Positions 9,656 to 21,070 of a stretch of DNA of 64,000 nt are shown piece by piece. Made by a program: the position numbers and the translations under genes. Origin of the DNA: Diadophis punctatus similis (Eukaryota; Chordata; Lepidosauria; Squamata; Dipsadidae); assembly GCA_023053685.1 (NCBI GenBank), contig JALIGW010000001.1, forward strand, positions 53,689,359-53,753,358, in the 5' to 3' direction. Each line of letters starts with the position of its first letter. The first letter of the stretch is position 1. The notes under the pieces are model-generated. The model was not told the DNA's origin. It was given only the letters and a program-made list of their open reading frames with translations, and searched no databases.

Positions 9656-10284
9656 AGGTTTCTATAAGTATATGTAAAGTTAAGAGTTCCATTTAAGGAG
9701 AAAGTTATACTGTAAGTATTTAAGAAAGATATATAGACAAAAGTAATACTGTATGTAGGCAGGCAGTTATATCTGGAAGATTATAATTTAAACTCCCCTA
9801 AATTATGACCCGGTCAGTGCCTATTCCTGAAACCAAAGAAAAGTGATGTTGTATTCCATAGGCAGGAAGAGACATATTGTATAAAATGCAGATTGTTAGA
9901 AATGAGGGACATTGCTTTTCTATGAAATCATGTGAGCTGGAAATTGTTTTCCAGAGCCTGCATGTGGAAGCAATTTTATTTGTTAAAAAAGAAAGGATAA
10001 AGATATGCCTCTGGATACACATTTATTTCACACGAGGGGTATAAAGATTTATCATGTGTGACTGGGCAGATGTTTTGCATTTTTAAATTAAAAGTGAATT
10101 GCCAGTCTCTCAAACAGAATTTGGCAGCTGTTTCATGTGACTCTACTACAAGTCCTTGCAAGATTTCATGAGAAAATGATATCGTCCTGTGAGACCTGAA
10201 GTGAGATAGCTGTGCACTTGTGCAAGATCACTGAAATGTCAGTAACTTGGGGGTGCAGTCAGATTTTAGACATTCAGAAGTATT
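9656..10284. other. Intergenic, nothing recognised
   Basis: No gene or repeat supported. Confidence 0.5.
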
Positions 10285-10530
10285 CTAAAAGTTAAGAGCT
10301 GTGGTGGTGCAGTAGTTAAAATGCAGTACTGCAGGCTAATTCTGCTGACTACCAGCAATTTGAGTTTCCCCTGCTCAAGGTTGACTCAGCCTTCCATACC
10401 GTACTTCCAAGGTCGGAAAAATGAGGACACAGATTGTTGGGGGCAATACACTGACTCTGTAATCTGTTTAGAGAGGGCTTTAAAGCACTGTGAATCATTA
10501 TATAAGTCTAAGTGCTAGTGCTAGTGCTAT
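10285..10530 (+). mobile_element. Squamate tRNA-derived SINE (Sauria-SINE type)
   Basis: The head is GGTGGTGCAGTAGTTAAAATG (A-box region). It is followed by ATGCAGTACTGCAGGCTAA, CAAGGTTGACTCAGCCTTCC, AAAATGAGGACACAGATTG, TTGGGGGCAATA and ACTCTGTAATCTGTTTAGAGAGGGC, with the typical TATAAGTCTAAGTGCTA end and repeats of GTGCTA at the tail (10510-10530). The B box is eroded (GAGTTTCCC). Confidence 0.88.
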
Positions 10531-11515
10531 TAATGTTTTGGGTTTGCCAATGGCATTTTTAAAAGTGTCAGGCAGCCTAGTGACCAAGAGTTACATATTT
10601 ATGCCTCCAAATTTATCTCTTCCATCATGAGGGAACACACATACAATTAAACCAATGGGAAATACATGTAAAACATCTCAAAGAAGGATGAGCTGATATC
10701 CCGCTAGCTCCAAAGAACCTCCTATCCCAGAACCTGAGTTTCTGGCACAGGTTTTCTTGGTCTTGCACAGAAGATATGATAATTGCTCTGGGTCCATGCA
10801 CTTCTTTGAGATTTAGATGTTTAGACTCCCTGCAATGCTGTGGAGAATTCAGCATAGCCGAGGAGCTTTTAAAATGATGGCCAGCCAGCCTTTTTTTTTC
10901 CAGGACCCTGATATAAAGTGGCTAAGGACCCAATATAACTCTGATATAAAACGGCTAAGGAGTTGATGAATACTTCAAGCCTGGCACTAGCACTGGGTAG
11001 TTTCTATTTGTTCAAAGTGTATCCCCCATTAGAAATATGATTCATATTAATTTATCTTTTCCTGATTAACATATTTATGTTTTTCAGAATCTCTTCCAAA
11101 AATACTAAGGAATAAAAAGACAATAAATTTTTATGCTGGCTTTTTTTTTTAATTTGGCAGCAGGGTTTAACATTAACTCTCCAGTCCCAATTTGACTGTC
11201 TTTTTTTTTACCATGTCCATGTAGTCTGTAACAGATAAATAGACAAAAAAAAAACCAAACACTTTTCCAGCTCTATTTTGATCATACAATTTGTTAGTTA
11301 TTGGTGAGTTTAGAACATAGATGACTGCTTTGGTCTGGAAGGAAACTTTGCTTCTGACCGATTTGAAGATCTGTGTGATAGGGACCAAGGTTTTAATCAA
11401 TGAAATGTTTTCAAGCTCCAAATATTCTGTTTCTCTGTTGTGGTTGGAACAAAGACTGACCTCAGAGCCGTACTGACTATTCAAACTGACATTATTTTTT
11501 CAATTTAGTCCAATC
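10531..11515. other. Intergenic, nothing recognised
   Basis: Unique-looking AT-rich sequence; several A and T runs; no gene supported. Confidence 0.5.
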
Positions 11516-11848
11516 CAGGGGCGGGTTGCTCACTTACCGATACCGGTGCGCTGCGCGCGCATCTCCACATTTTGGGCGTGTGCACGCTCACTATGCACGC
11601 GCACCCCCTTGCATGATTTTGCTTCTGCGCATGCACAGAAGCAAAATCTCACCAAAATCTCACACGCACGCACGTCCCCTCGCAAGGTTTTGGTGCGATT
11701 TTGCTTCCACGCATGTGCAGAAGCAAAAAAGCCCAAAAATTCTCAAAAAAAGATGGCGATGCATGCGAAGGACCGGCGAAGACAGCACTGGAGCGGTCAT
11801 GCACAAATTGCGCAATTGGCCATTCCCTACCGGAGCTACCCACCACTG
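11516..11848. mobile_element. hAT MITE, 333 bp, CAGGGGCGGGTTGC subfamily
   Basis: The left end CAGGGGCGGGTTGCTCACTTACC and the right end TAGGGAATGGCC...CCACCACTG are flanked by a perfect TSD GTCCAATC (11508-11515 and 11849-11856). The interior has paired GCTTCTGCGCATGCACAGAAGC and GAGATTTTGGTG blocks that also occur in the copy at 46189-46545, in the opposite orientation. Reading frames across it (11526-11942) are shadows of the inverted repeats. Confidence 0.93.
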
Positions 11849-11856
11849 GTCCAATC

Positions 11857-13205
11857 TCTATCATAGATATATTATGAAAACCAAATACTGGGAAAGCATA
11901 CGCCACTTTGTAGAAAAGCCAAGATAATCTATAGTGGCCCAAAATCAGAAGTCAAGTAACAAATTTTATTAAAAGAAGCAAGATTTTGTGCACTACAGTC
12001 ACATGGGCCACAGGAGGCATTACATAACCATTTTTTTCTGTTGGGACTTATCAGACACAGGTATTATTTAATGGTATTCAAACCCTTCTACTGGAAATTA
12101 AATGCATGGAACTCTGCATTTTAGATGTCTATATATAGTTCATTAATTTTAGGAGGTATCCAGGCCCTGGAACTTATTGGCTAGCTACAACTAACTTTAT
12201 CAGATGCACAGATAATTAAGTAGTATGGGATTTAAAGGGGGATGAGGTAGAGCAAGATGCAGACAACTAAGAGACAGATAACAAATATCCGTTCAATTAT
12301 CAATGTGTTAAAAAAAACCTTTTGTATGTTGGGAGCTTCTGAGATTGTCTGAAATTGTTTGGTATATATGAGTTCAACAATTTCTTCTTCAATTTTGCTA
12401 GATAAGTGGCTACTTTGAGAACTGTAATTGACTGGAGATTGCAATGCACTATTACATTGTCTTTGAGTCCGGATGTTAAATTTGTGTACATTAATTCATT
12501 TGCACAATTTGGCCTATTTGTCCCATGTAGAATCAAGAAGGGCACTGCTGGGAGACTACAGCATACTTGGAACTCTTGAAGGATAAGTAGAAGGTCAGTG
12601 AGATAAATACCCAAGATAAGTGAAACTGTCCAAATATCTGACTATCTACAGTACACCAGAAAAGGTAGGCTGGCTATAATTTTGCTTCCCATCATCTTTT
12701 GTCTGCTTGCTGTGTGTCTAGATATGTGTTTTCCTAGAAATTGCTTCATTGAGAGGTGAACAGCTGATTGCATGATACCCTGGACAAAAATCCCCCTGAG
12801 TTAAAATAAGGTTGTTTTGTAGGGTTTTAGAAAACTATGCAGTCTAGTTTAGATATGACAGTTATTTGCTTGAGGGTTTATTAAGGCAGTGTTTCTGTGG
12901 GCGGGTAGACAAGGCAAAATAGAGATTAAAATATACTGTTTCCTGTATTCTAGACTTCAACTTAATTTTAGTATACAGTATTTATCCCTATTGAGTAAAT
13001 ATAGCTTGAGCAAAATTCTTTGTGCTTATTATTATCATCAATGGCTATTTAGTTGCAACTTGATATTAGTTGATTGACTAAGTTTCTCAGTGAAGTCCTT
13101 TCAGAAGGTCAGGGAGTCTTACAGTAATGTTGGAGGGTGCAATCAAAGTTCAATTATTCTTTATTTCTTCTGGAAGATCCAAACTGATTTGTCAAAATTT
13201 GTTTC
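11857..13205. other. Intergenic, nothing recognised
   Basis: No gene or well-bounded repeat. A short minus-strand frame at 12300-12614 has no family signature. Confidence 0.45.
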
Positions 13206-13710
13206 TGTGATATTATTTATTTTATTTATTTATTTAGCTGCATTTGTATGCCGCCCAACTCCCAGAGGACTCTGGGCAGCTTAACAACATTGCAAATACA
13301 AAATATAAAAACATTAAAACAAGTAAAAACATTTTAAAATCTCATACATATCCTTTCATGGCCGGATCTCGCCGATTATACCGTAGTTGCGAGATCAACG
13401 GCCTCAGGCCTGCCGGAAGAGCCAGGTCTTAAGAGCTTTTCGGAAGGCTAATAGGGTGGGGGCAGTCTGGATCTCTGGAGGTAGCTGGTTCCAGAGAGCC
13501 AGGGCAGCCACAGAGAAGGCCCTCCCCTGCGGGCCCGCCAGCCGACATTGTTTAGCTGACGGAACCTGGAGGAGACCAACTCTGTGGGATCTCACTGGTC
13601 GCTGGGAGCTATGTGGCAGAAGGCGGTCTCGATTACAGTTCTCAAAGCCCTGAACAGCTACTTTGTTGTTAAAAAATGTAGCTTTTCTGGCGCACAGCAC
13701 TGTACTCAAG
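13206..13710 (-). mobile_element. L2-group LINE 3' end, minus strand
   Basis: The minus strand from 13709 encodes the C-terminal signature of L2-group LINE reverse transcriptase proteins. It gives VGLLQVPSAKQCRLAGPQGR, AFSVAALALWNQLPPEIQTA and PTLLAFRKALKTWLFRQ, then a stop. The 3' UTR ends in an A-rich tract and (TTTA)n at 13210-13232, just beside the sequence TGCATTTGTATGCCGCCCAACTC, the usual squamate L2 tail. The C-terminal frame is intact over ~100 codons, so the insertion is fairly young, but the element is 5'-truncated. Confidence 0.8.
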
Positions 13711-13724
13711 CTTATGCAAATAAA

Positions 13725-14040
13725 TAAAGATACAATTTATTTATTTTTAAAATTTATAAGGCAACCACCTCAAATAATGTGACTCTTGGCAATGCAGCAC
13801 ATAAAAAAACCAAAAAAACAAAACCAAAAAAAAACCCCTCACCATATCACAGGATGCAATACAATATGGTAAATAAAAATCTAAAATGGTGACCAAGCAC
13901 ATACAAAACAGCCAACAATGGACTCTTACTCCATTGGCCCCTTATGCTGGGAGAACAATCAGGTCTTAGCAGCTTTCCTGAGGGCGAGCTGAGTTGAGGC
14001 CTGTTATATATCTGGGGGAGATCTACTGTAGAGGACTTAT
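13725..14040 (-). mobile_element. Second L2-group LINE 3' end, minus strand
   Basis: It repeats the layout of the neighbour: a TTTATTTATTT tail (13735-13748), GCAACCACCTCAAATAATG, an A-rich tract, then codons for an eroded KAAKT/RKAA tail (AGCAGCTTTCCTGAGGGCGAGC at about 13968). More decayed than 13206-13710. Confidence 0.55.
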
Positions 14041-14984
14041 GATAGTAACTTAAGTCACATAACATACTGCTCTAAGATGAATTAGTCAATGTAATAAGTA
14101 ATTCAGCATCTTGTGGAACTCAGCCATTGTCTGTGAGGTGAATCAGGGCAATGTATTAAGCCATTCTATGATATAGTTGGACATAGCAATTGTGTCTTAT
14201 TAGCCCAGTTATGAGTTATTGTGTTGTGTCAATTCGGCAGTGGGATATCTGTATAGAAATGTTGTCACAGAATCAAACTTCCACAATAGGAATAGACATA
14301 ATCAAGGCTCTCAGTGTTGTACACTGGCCAGTGTCATGTTTTTTGTGAGATGGGCAGCCATATAAATATTATAAATAATTAAATAAACATATCCAGTCCC
14401 AGGCTTTGCTAAAATAGAGCTGGGAGTTCCTGGAAGCCACATTCAACAAGCAAAGAGCTGCACTCAAAAGCTGGAGGTGGCTAGAGAAAAGCAAGAAGGA
14501 CAAAATAGCAAGTGAGGGGGAAAGGGGTGGTGGAGAACATAAGAATAGAGTTTAATAAATACATGGATACATTGAAAGAAGCAGATAGCCATATGCCTCC
14601 AAAAGGTCTGGGGAAAGGGAAGGAAAATAACAGGCAGAACAGCATATGCTTCTGCCACCATTGCCCAATTCATATTGTTATTATAATTCAAATCAAAGAT
14701 CAGTTGTTCCAGATCAGGTATATATCCTTTATATGGGGGTGGAGGTTGGAGGAGAGAGGGAGAGAGAGGGGGGGGGCACTTGAAAAGAAGAAATAAGTAT
14801 ACTTCAAAAGATGAAAGGATCAGTTCCAAAAAAACATTTTACATGATATAATATTCATTTTTTAGTCTTAAATGCATAACATCCTAGATATTTTTCATTC
14901 GTCAATTTTATTCCCCCTCCCCCAATGCTAACCATTATCCATTCAGAAGACTGGAAATTATCTCTAAACAGTTTGCTACTATAG
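14041..14984. other. Intergenic with an L2-type tail scrap
   Basis: Near 14345-14395 the sequence GAGATGGGCAGCCATATAAATATTATAAATAATTAAATAAAC is the plus-strand 3' tail of an L2-type element. Otherwise nothing is recognised. Confidence 0.45.
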
Positions 14985-15407
14985 CAGTGATGGCGAACCT
15001 TTTTTCCCTCGGGTGCCGAAAGTGCATGCGCGCATGTGCGAGTGCCCACACCCATAATTCAATGCCTGGGGAGGGCAAAAACGGCCTCCCCCGCTCCCCC
15101 GGAGAGCCTCTGGAGGCCGGAAATGGCCTGTTTCCCAACTTCTGGTGGGCCTGGTAGGCCCATTTTTCATCCTCCCCAGGCTCCAGAGGCTTCCCTGGAG
15201 CCTAGGGAGGGCAAAAACACCCTTCCCAGTCCCCCCGGAGGCCCTCTGGAAGCCGAAAACGCCCTCCCAGAGCCTCCATGCAAGCCAAAAATCAGCTGGC
15301 TGGCGCGCACATGCGCGCTGGAGCTGAGCTAGGCAATGGCTCGTGTGCCGGCAGATATGGCTCCACGTGCCACCTGTGGCACCCGTGCCATAGGTTCGCC
15401 ATCACTG
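14985..15407. mobile_element. hAT MITE, GGCGAACC family, 423 bp
   Basis: It begins CAGTGATGGCGAACCTTTTT and ends GGTTCGCCATCACTG, with a perfect TSD TACTATAG at 14977-14984 and 15408-15415. The interior is GC-rich with repeated GGCCTCCCCC...GGAGGCC blocks and the CATGCGCGCATGTGCG motif next to the left end. It shares termini with 23698, 32069, 43646 and 61777. Confidence 0.96.
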
Positions 15408-15519
15408 TACTATAGCATTTTGTTGGCAAATAGTAAAGACATCCCTCCCCCAAAAAACTATTGGAGGGCCCGCACTGCCCAACATGTAGGCAATCAGAAG
15501 TAGCGGCTGCTGAGAGAAG

Positions 15520-15643
<124 letters not shown>

Positions 15644-15949
15644 CACATACAAGATTTTTCAAAGGCTCTCAAAAGCACCTTTTGGAGCAAATTTTGAATA
15701 TTTGAAAGGGTCTGCAGTGAGGAAATGAGTCATGCACTGTTTCATTTCTTCTTAATAATCTCTGGGACATGAAAATGTTCTGTTACCCAAAGCAGTCAAC
15801 ATATTATTAGATATTAGTAGTTGAGTTAGAACTGAAACAGCAAAGCAGAATTCCCAAACTCAGTTTACTACTATCATATCAGTACTGCAATATAGTTATA
15901 CATACATATAACATCACTACTCCATGTGCTGCACTAGCTGCTAGAGTAA

Positions 15950-16440
15950 TTCTGGATGCAATTCAGCCTTTAAATCCTTGCATGACTTAGGACTGGATTA
16001 CCTGAAAGGCTCTCTTTTTTCAAGAGTTTCTACCTGTCCAATCTGATCCAACAGATTGGGCAGGCTGCATAGCCCATCAGCCAAAGAGTGTCAACTTGTG
16101 AGAACTAGAACACGGGCTTTTTCTGTTGTAGCCCCTGCCTTATGGAATGCATTCCCCTTGAAGATTAGAATGGCCCCAACCCTGTTGACTTTTCACAAAA
16201 CTTTTAAAAACTTGGCTATGTACCCAGGCCTGGGGCTTGGAATGTGTGAAGAGTCCAGCTTTTGGCTTTACAATTTAGTTGATTTATCATCAAGGCTGCT
16301 GTTGGTACTTATTTATTTTGTGGGTGCTTTTATTGCTTTGATTTTTAAAAAATTTTTTAATTTTTTTATAATTTTAGAATGGTAAGCTGCCCAGAGTCAT
16401 TGGGTTGGATTGACTGGCTATAGAAATGGAATAAATAAAT
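15950..16440 (+). mobile_element. L2-group LINE 3' end, plus strand
   Basis: It encodes GRLHSPSAKECQLVRTRTRA, FSVVAPALWNAFPLKIRMAP and TLLTFHKTFKNLAM. This is the same C-terminal signature as the minus-strand copy at 13404-13709. It is followed by a T-rich 3' UTR and the tail GCCCAGAGTCATTGGGTTGGA, then AATAAATAAAT. Upstream, CCTTGCATGACTTAGGACTGG is the eroded CLHGLG(P) block. Decayed. Confidence 0.75.
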
Positions 16441-18349
16441 ATGAACAAAAACTTTGCAATTTTGTACTAGATGTAAATTCAAAGGTGAAGGTGGTGAGTT
16501 AAGAACTACCAGACCATGTGCTCCATTTAGCTGGTGCAATAACAACTGATTTCAGGACGATTGGTTTGTTCCTTCATAAACTGAGTGGTCTTTCCCAGCC
16601 TACTACTCTCCAAATGTGTAGGGAGGACTGCTGGTCCCAAATGCAGGTGGGAATCCACTTGAAGAAGCTGCACTGGACCAATAGAGTGATCACCTCTTTA
16701 GCAAAAGCCACCAAGTTATGGCCAGCTAATCACCCTTCTATCTCGGTGTTTTACATGCAATCGAATTAAACTTATATGAAAGCCTTGCAGAACAAGACAC
16801 ATCAATGGTTCAGAACATTGAATAGTCTCTTTTCACTGTTGTGACTTACATTTTACTAGGATTCTAGTAAACCCTTCCATAAGCACTATATAACTTTATA
16901 TTATCGTATAACATGTCATATAAAATTGGAATGCAGACATATTTTTAAATATGCAGGAGAACAATAAAGAGGGCATGTGGAAATGGATGTGAAATATCAG
17001 ATCTGGAGCAATCAAGTACACATCGTTGTTCAAGAAAATCTTTTCTTATAATAAAGACTCAGCTAGAATGTAGACTATTATTCCTCCCATCCATAAGACA
17101 CCAATGGTAGTTCATATCAGTGGTGGGCAATCAAATGTGCACAAAAATTAGCTTCTACAAGAGTCCCTGGAACAGAGCCCTTACGCAACCCAGGCAGTCT
17201 GTACTTCACAATGAAGCTGCCATCAGCATTTCAGTAGCTCGCTCTTTCGAGAAGCTGATCACTAATGCCAACAGCTCCTGACAATTTGTCTCACCCAGAT
17301 TCTTAAACTATCAACAATGAAAAATAATAATCGCAACAGTAGTGAAAAAAAAATATCCCTGCCCCCATGATGACTACCTTTCCACCAGCAGGCAATTGTT
17401 AGCATAAACAAAAGGTGTTTGTTAATCATTTGACAAAGCAAATACCTCCAAGGTTAGGTAGGTTATGCAATGTATTTCTGAAGATAGCTGTATTTTGTTA
17501 TCAACTCAGATGGCTGACATCGCACCTGTTGTTTCCAAAAAGCCATAGAGGAAATCCTATAATATTCTCGGCTATTGTATTACAAACCTTGAGCTATGTA
17601 AGATCTCCATAAAGCCCCAATGACAGATTGTTGAGTTAAAAATAGACGCAAAACCACATAACCTGACTAACTTATAAGTTGCAAATGGAAGACATTTATG
17701 AAGTGCATGGCAGTGATTGGTGTGACTGATAGTGGATGTCTGGCTGACCTTGCTACGCAGCTGCAGCTTGCTTTCAAGGAGTCAGCAAGAAAAACAAACA
17801 AATTAGTAGGGATCTAAAAGCAGAAATATTATTTTACTAAGTGTATGTCCTCATGAGTGCTCCTGAACTGATGCTTCAGTATCCAACTAAAGATACTGAG
17901 AAGAAACAATAAAGATAAATCTTTGCTTTGTTGACTAGGGATTATTACAGGCATTTAGGTCAAATGAAACCAGATCCCATGATCTCTAAATCTGTTGTGT
18001 AAGCCGGTAGAAAACTATGATCTTGTTTTTTTGTTTGGAACATCATGCAAAATAAATTAGTTCACCTGAAGAGTACATTCTGCCAAAGTTTTCTACTATT
18101 GTTTAGAAAGGTCTAGCAATGACTAAAAATGCTTCCCAAGTAGGCCCTCCTCATACATCATTGGTCACACTTTATATTCCCATGTTCCTTGTGGGACTTC
18201 TATAGTCCTTCTGCTATTGTACTGAACTTCTGGATCAACTGTGCTATAGCTAAATTTTGTGAGAACAGTTCTGCTGCATTCCTTCCTGAGCTACAACAGT
18301 ACACAGTTTCCTACCAAGAAGATTTCTCATCTTGTTCTTCCTTCTAGAT
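16441..18349. other. Intergenic, nothing recognised
   Basis: No gene, RNA gene or bounded transposon could be supported in this stretch. Confidence 0.45.
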
Positions 18350-18836
18350 CAGTGATTCTCAACCTTCCTAATGCCGCGACCTTTTAATACAGTTCCTCAT
18401 GTTGTGGTGACCCCCCCAACCATAAAATAATAAAAGTATTAGGAAACTCAGGAGTGGGTTCTAACTTACATCGCTGCCAGTTCGCTTCCTCCTGCGCTGC
18501 ATGGCCGCACCTTGTAGGCGCGAATGCGCGTTGCATACCATGCATGCGCAGTGCCAAAAAAATTTTGATTGCAAAAAAAGCCAAAACCAAGATGGCAACA
18601 CACGGACAGTGCCAGAAATTCATCTTCTGCGCATACTCAGAAGTTCCCATGGTACAGATTTTTTTTTGCAGTAGTCTATTTGTATGTAAGTGGACTCACC
18701 TGGAGACGGATAGAGGAACGGTGTCTCGGTTCCTAAGACCATCGGAAATATGTGTTTTCCGATGGTCTTAGGTGACCCCTGTGAAAGGGTCATTCAACCC
18801 CCAAAAGGGTCACGATCCACAGGTTGAGAACCACTG
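18350..18836. mobile_element. SPIN-type hAT (non-autonomous), with an inner insertion
   Basis: The left end CAGTGATTCTCAACCTTCC runs into CTAATGCCGCGACC, TTCCTCATGTTGTGGTGACC and CCAACCATAAAA. The right end has CGATGGTCTTAGGTGACCCC, TGTGAAAGGGTCATTC, GGGTCACGATCCACAGG and TTGAGAACCACTG. These are the terminal blocks of the SPIN (SPACE INVADERS) hAT family, known for horizontal transfer among tetrapods including squamates. The TSD is TTCTAGAT at 18342-18349 and 18837-18844. Its middle is replaced or interrupted by a GGGTTCC-type element at about 18449-18702. Confidence 0.88.
18449..18702. mobile_element. hAT MITE of the GGGTTCC type inside SPIN
   Basis: The left end CAGGAGTGGGTTCTAACTTAC resembles the left end of 11516-11848. 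The right end GTAAGTGGACTCACCTG resembles that of 5351-5720. The inner CATGCATGCGCAGTGCC and CTTCTGCGCATACTCAGAAG blocks are typical of the family. The flanking 8-mers (AGGAAACT and GAGACGGA) do not match, so either the ends are mis-set or the TSD has decayed. Confidence 0.6.
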
Positions 18837-18844
18837 TTCTAGAT

Positions 18845-19169
18845 CAGGGGTGAAATGCTCCCGGTTTGGGCGGGCCAGTCAGTCGTCGTAGTGCCGATAG
18901 AGCCGATAGCGATTGCAGTGCGAGGCTTCCTCCACCCACTTCCCCCATCCACCTGGACGCCACCATTTGGGTTCTTTGACCCTCTGCACATGCGCAAAGC
19001 ATTCTGCGCATGCACAGAGGGTCAAAGAACCCAAATGGCAGCATCCAGGCAGGTGGGGGAAGCGGGTGGGGGAAGCGGGTGGGGGAAGCCTCATGCTGCG
19101 ATCGCTATCGGCTCTATCGGCTCTACCACGACTGACGGGCCCGCCCAAACCGGGAGCATTTCACCCCTG
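18845..19169. mobile_element. Fold-back hAT MITE, 325 bp
   Basis: It begins CAGGGGTGAAATGCTCCCGG and ends with the inverse. The two arms (each ~150 bp) pair over nearly their whole length around a centre near 18995-19005. The TSD is TTCTAGAT at 18837-18844 and 19170-19177; the left copy is at the same time the right TSD of the SPIN element. The interior (CACCATTTGGGTTCTTTGACCC and its inverse) is a sister of the palindrome at 2824-3133. Confidence 0.95.
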
Positions 19170-19177
19170 TTCTAGAT

Positions 19178-20394
19178 CCTCTGTTTATCAGCCTTCTTGC
19201 TGAAGCCAAAGTGGCATGCTTCATTGGGTTTCCATTAACTGCTGAAGGAGCTATGTCATATTGGGAGTGTGGGGCGTAAAAGGGGTCCCTATGTATAAGT
19301 GCTGTCAGATGCATTTATACCACATGGTCTTTTTCAATGAGCCTTTCTAGTAATGGAATGATGGAGCATCCTATTCTCACTGACTGCAGCAGAGATGTTG
19401 AAACTCTCACACAATATTTATTGCTGCTTGTAATTGTAATCAGCAATTCTGCTAGCTCCTTGTTTTCTATGCTACCCCCAGCCATTTCTTAAATCAACTT
19501 TAGAAATCCTAATTCCAATTGCAGTGGGTTGGTAATAGGGCCAGGGTGATGCTTAATCTGGACTAGGGCCCCAGAAAACCAGATTAGTTTTTCCTCTGTT
19601 CCTTGCCTTTCCCATCCCTACAAAGAAAACAAGCTATATTGGCTGGTTCCCATGTGGACTGGTCTACAGTGACTACCTTTTCCCTTTTAGGTTTATTCCA
19701 TCCTCTCTAGACTCTGTGTCTTTCCTTTGCTTTCCTGGATGTTTGCTCAGTGTCTGCTCTGGTAATGGGCCAATCAGAAAGTGCAGACCTTCCTTCACAT
19801 AGGTACAGCTGGCAGAATACTTTTAAATTATCCTGTTTTATTTTGCTCTGGATATTACTTTAATGTTTTTGTTATCCTGTGCTTTTTTTTAACCAGTGGC
19901 TAGTTTTATTTGGTTGTACTACATGCTATTTTTGTCCTTGCTGCTACTTCTGTGTTTTATGTTTCTAATTCACTTGTACATTGCTGATAAAACTTCAGCA
20001 CTCTCAAAATAGAAATAAATGTTTACTTAATTAAAAAAAAACAAGCAAAGTATGCCTAAGGCAGACCTTGATCCAGTATTGAAATTAAGCTAAAAATGAA
20101 ACCCATCAAATTTGTATATATACCACTTCTTCACATTATTACATACCCATCTTAATGTTCATATTTCTGAATCTTTTTTTTTACCTTTACACTGGTTGAT
20201 GCCTTAGTTTTTTCTTTGCTGCATATAGATACAAGGATAAAAATGAAATGAAATTACTTTATTAGGTTCATGTCTCCTTGGAAGCCTCTGCCCTTAAGCT
20301 TTGATAATGAAGGGTGTTATTTTATTTATTTGTTTGTTTGTATCCTGCCTTTATTATTTTTACAAATAACTCAAGGCAGCAAACATATATTTTA
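19178..20394. other. Intergenic, with an L2-like tail scrap
   Basis: Near 20315-20385, TTATTTGTTTGTTTGTATCCTGCCTTTATTATTTTTAC followed by AACTCAAGGCAGCAAAC is a minus-strand L2-type tail. The rest is unassigned. Confidence 0.45.
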
Positions 20395-20399
20395 ACAAT

Positions 20400-20854
20400 G
20401 TAAAAAGGATGTTGAGACTCTAGAAAGAGTGCAGAGAAGAGCAACAAAGATGATTAGGGGACTGGAGGCTAAAACATATGAAGAACGGTTGCAGGAACTG
20501 GGTATGTCTAGTTTAATGAAAAGAAGGACTAGGGGAGACATGATAGCAGTGTTCCAATATCTCAGGGGTTGCCACAAAGAAGAGGGAGTCAAACTATTCT
20601 CCAAAGCACCTGAGGGTAGAACAAGAAGCAATGGGTGAAAACTAAACAAGGAGAGAAGTAACTTAGAACTAAGGAGAAATTTCCTGACAGTTAGAACAAT
20701 TAATCAGTGGAACAGCTTGCCTCCAGAAGTTGTGAATGCTCCAACACTGGAAGTTTTAAAGAAGATGTTGGATAACCATTTGTCTGAAGTGGTGTAGGGT
20801 TTCCTGCCTAAGCATGGGGTTGGACTAGAAGACCTCCAAGGTCCCTTCCAATTC

Positions 20855-20897
<43 letters not shown>
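20400..20897 (+). mobile_element. CR1 LINE 3' end, plus strand, with (TTG)n tail
   Basis: It encodes ERVQRRATKMIRGLEAKTYE, ERLQELGMSSLMKRRTRGD and MIAVFQYLRGCHKEEGVKLF. After a stop it continues with LRRNFLTVRTINQWNSLPPE and APTLEVLKKMLDNHL, the unmistakable C-terminus of amniote CR1 ORF2. The 3' UTR GGTTGGACTAGAAGACCTCC, then AAGGTCCCTTCCAATTCTG, ends in a (TTG)n run at 20856-20897. One nonsense change (TGA at about 20636) and 5' truncation make it dead. Confidence 0.92.
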
Positions 20898-21070
20898 ATA
20901 TCCAATGCATCTTCCTCCTCCTATTTTCCCCACAACAACCCTGTGAGGTTGTGCTAAGAAAGAGTAGCTGGCCCATGGTCACCCAGTTGGCTTTCATGGC
21001 AAAGGCGGGACTAGAGCTCATGGTCTCCTGCTTGCTAGCCTAGTGTCTAGGCTGAACCAAACTGATTCTA
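20898..21070. mobile_element. MIR-like SINE fragment
   Basis: It contains CCCTGTGAGGTTGTGCTAAG, GCTGGCCCATGGTCACCCAG, TTGGCTTTCATGGCAAAGG and GGGACTAGAGCTCATGG. This follows the MIR/CORE-SINE order (CCTGTGAGGT...GCCCAAGGTCAC...GGGATTCGAAC). It directly follows the CR1 tail. Confidence 0.6.

Noticed and set aside
13404..13709. Cellular gene encoding ...AFSVAALALWNQLPPEIQ...
   Set aside because: The motif is the C-terminus of an L2-group LINE protein; related copies occur at 16056-16230 and 57830-57975.
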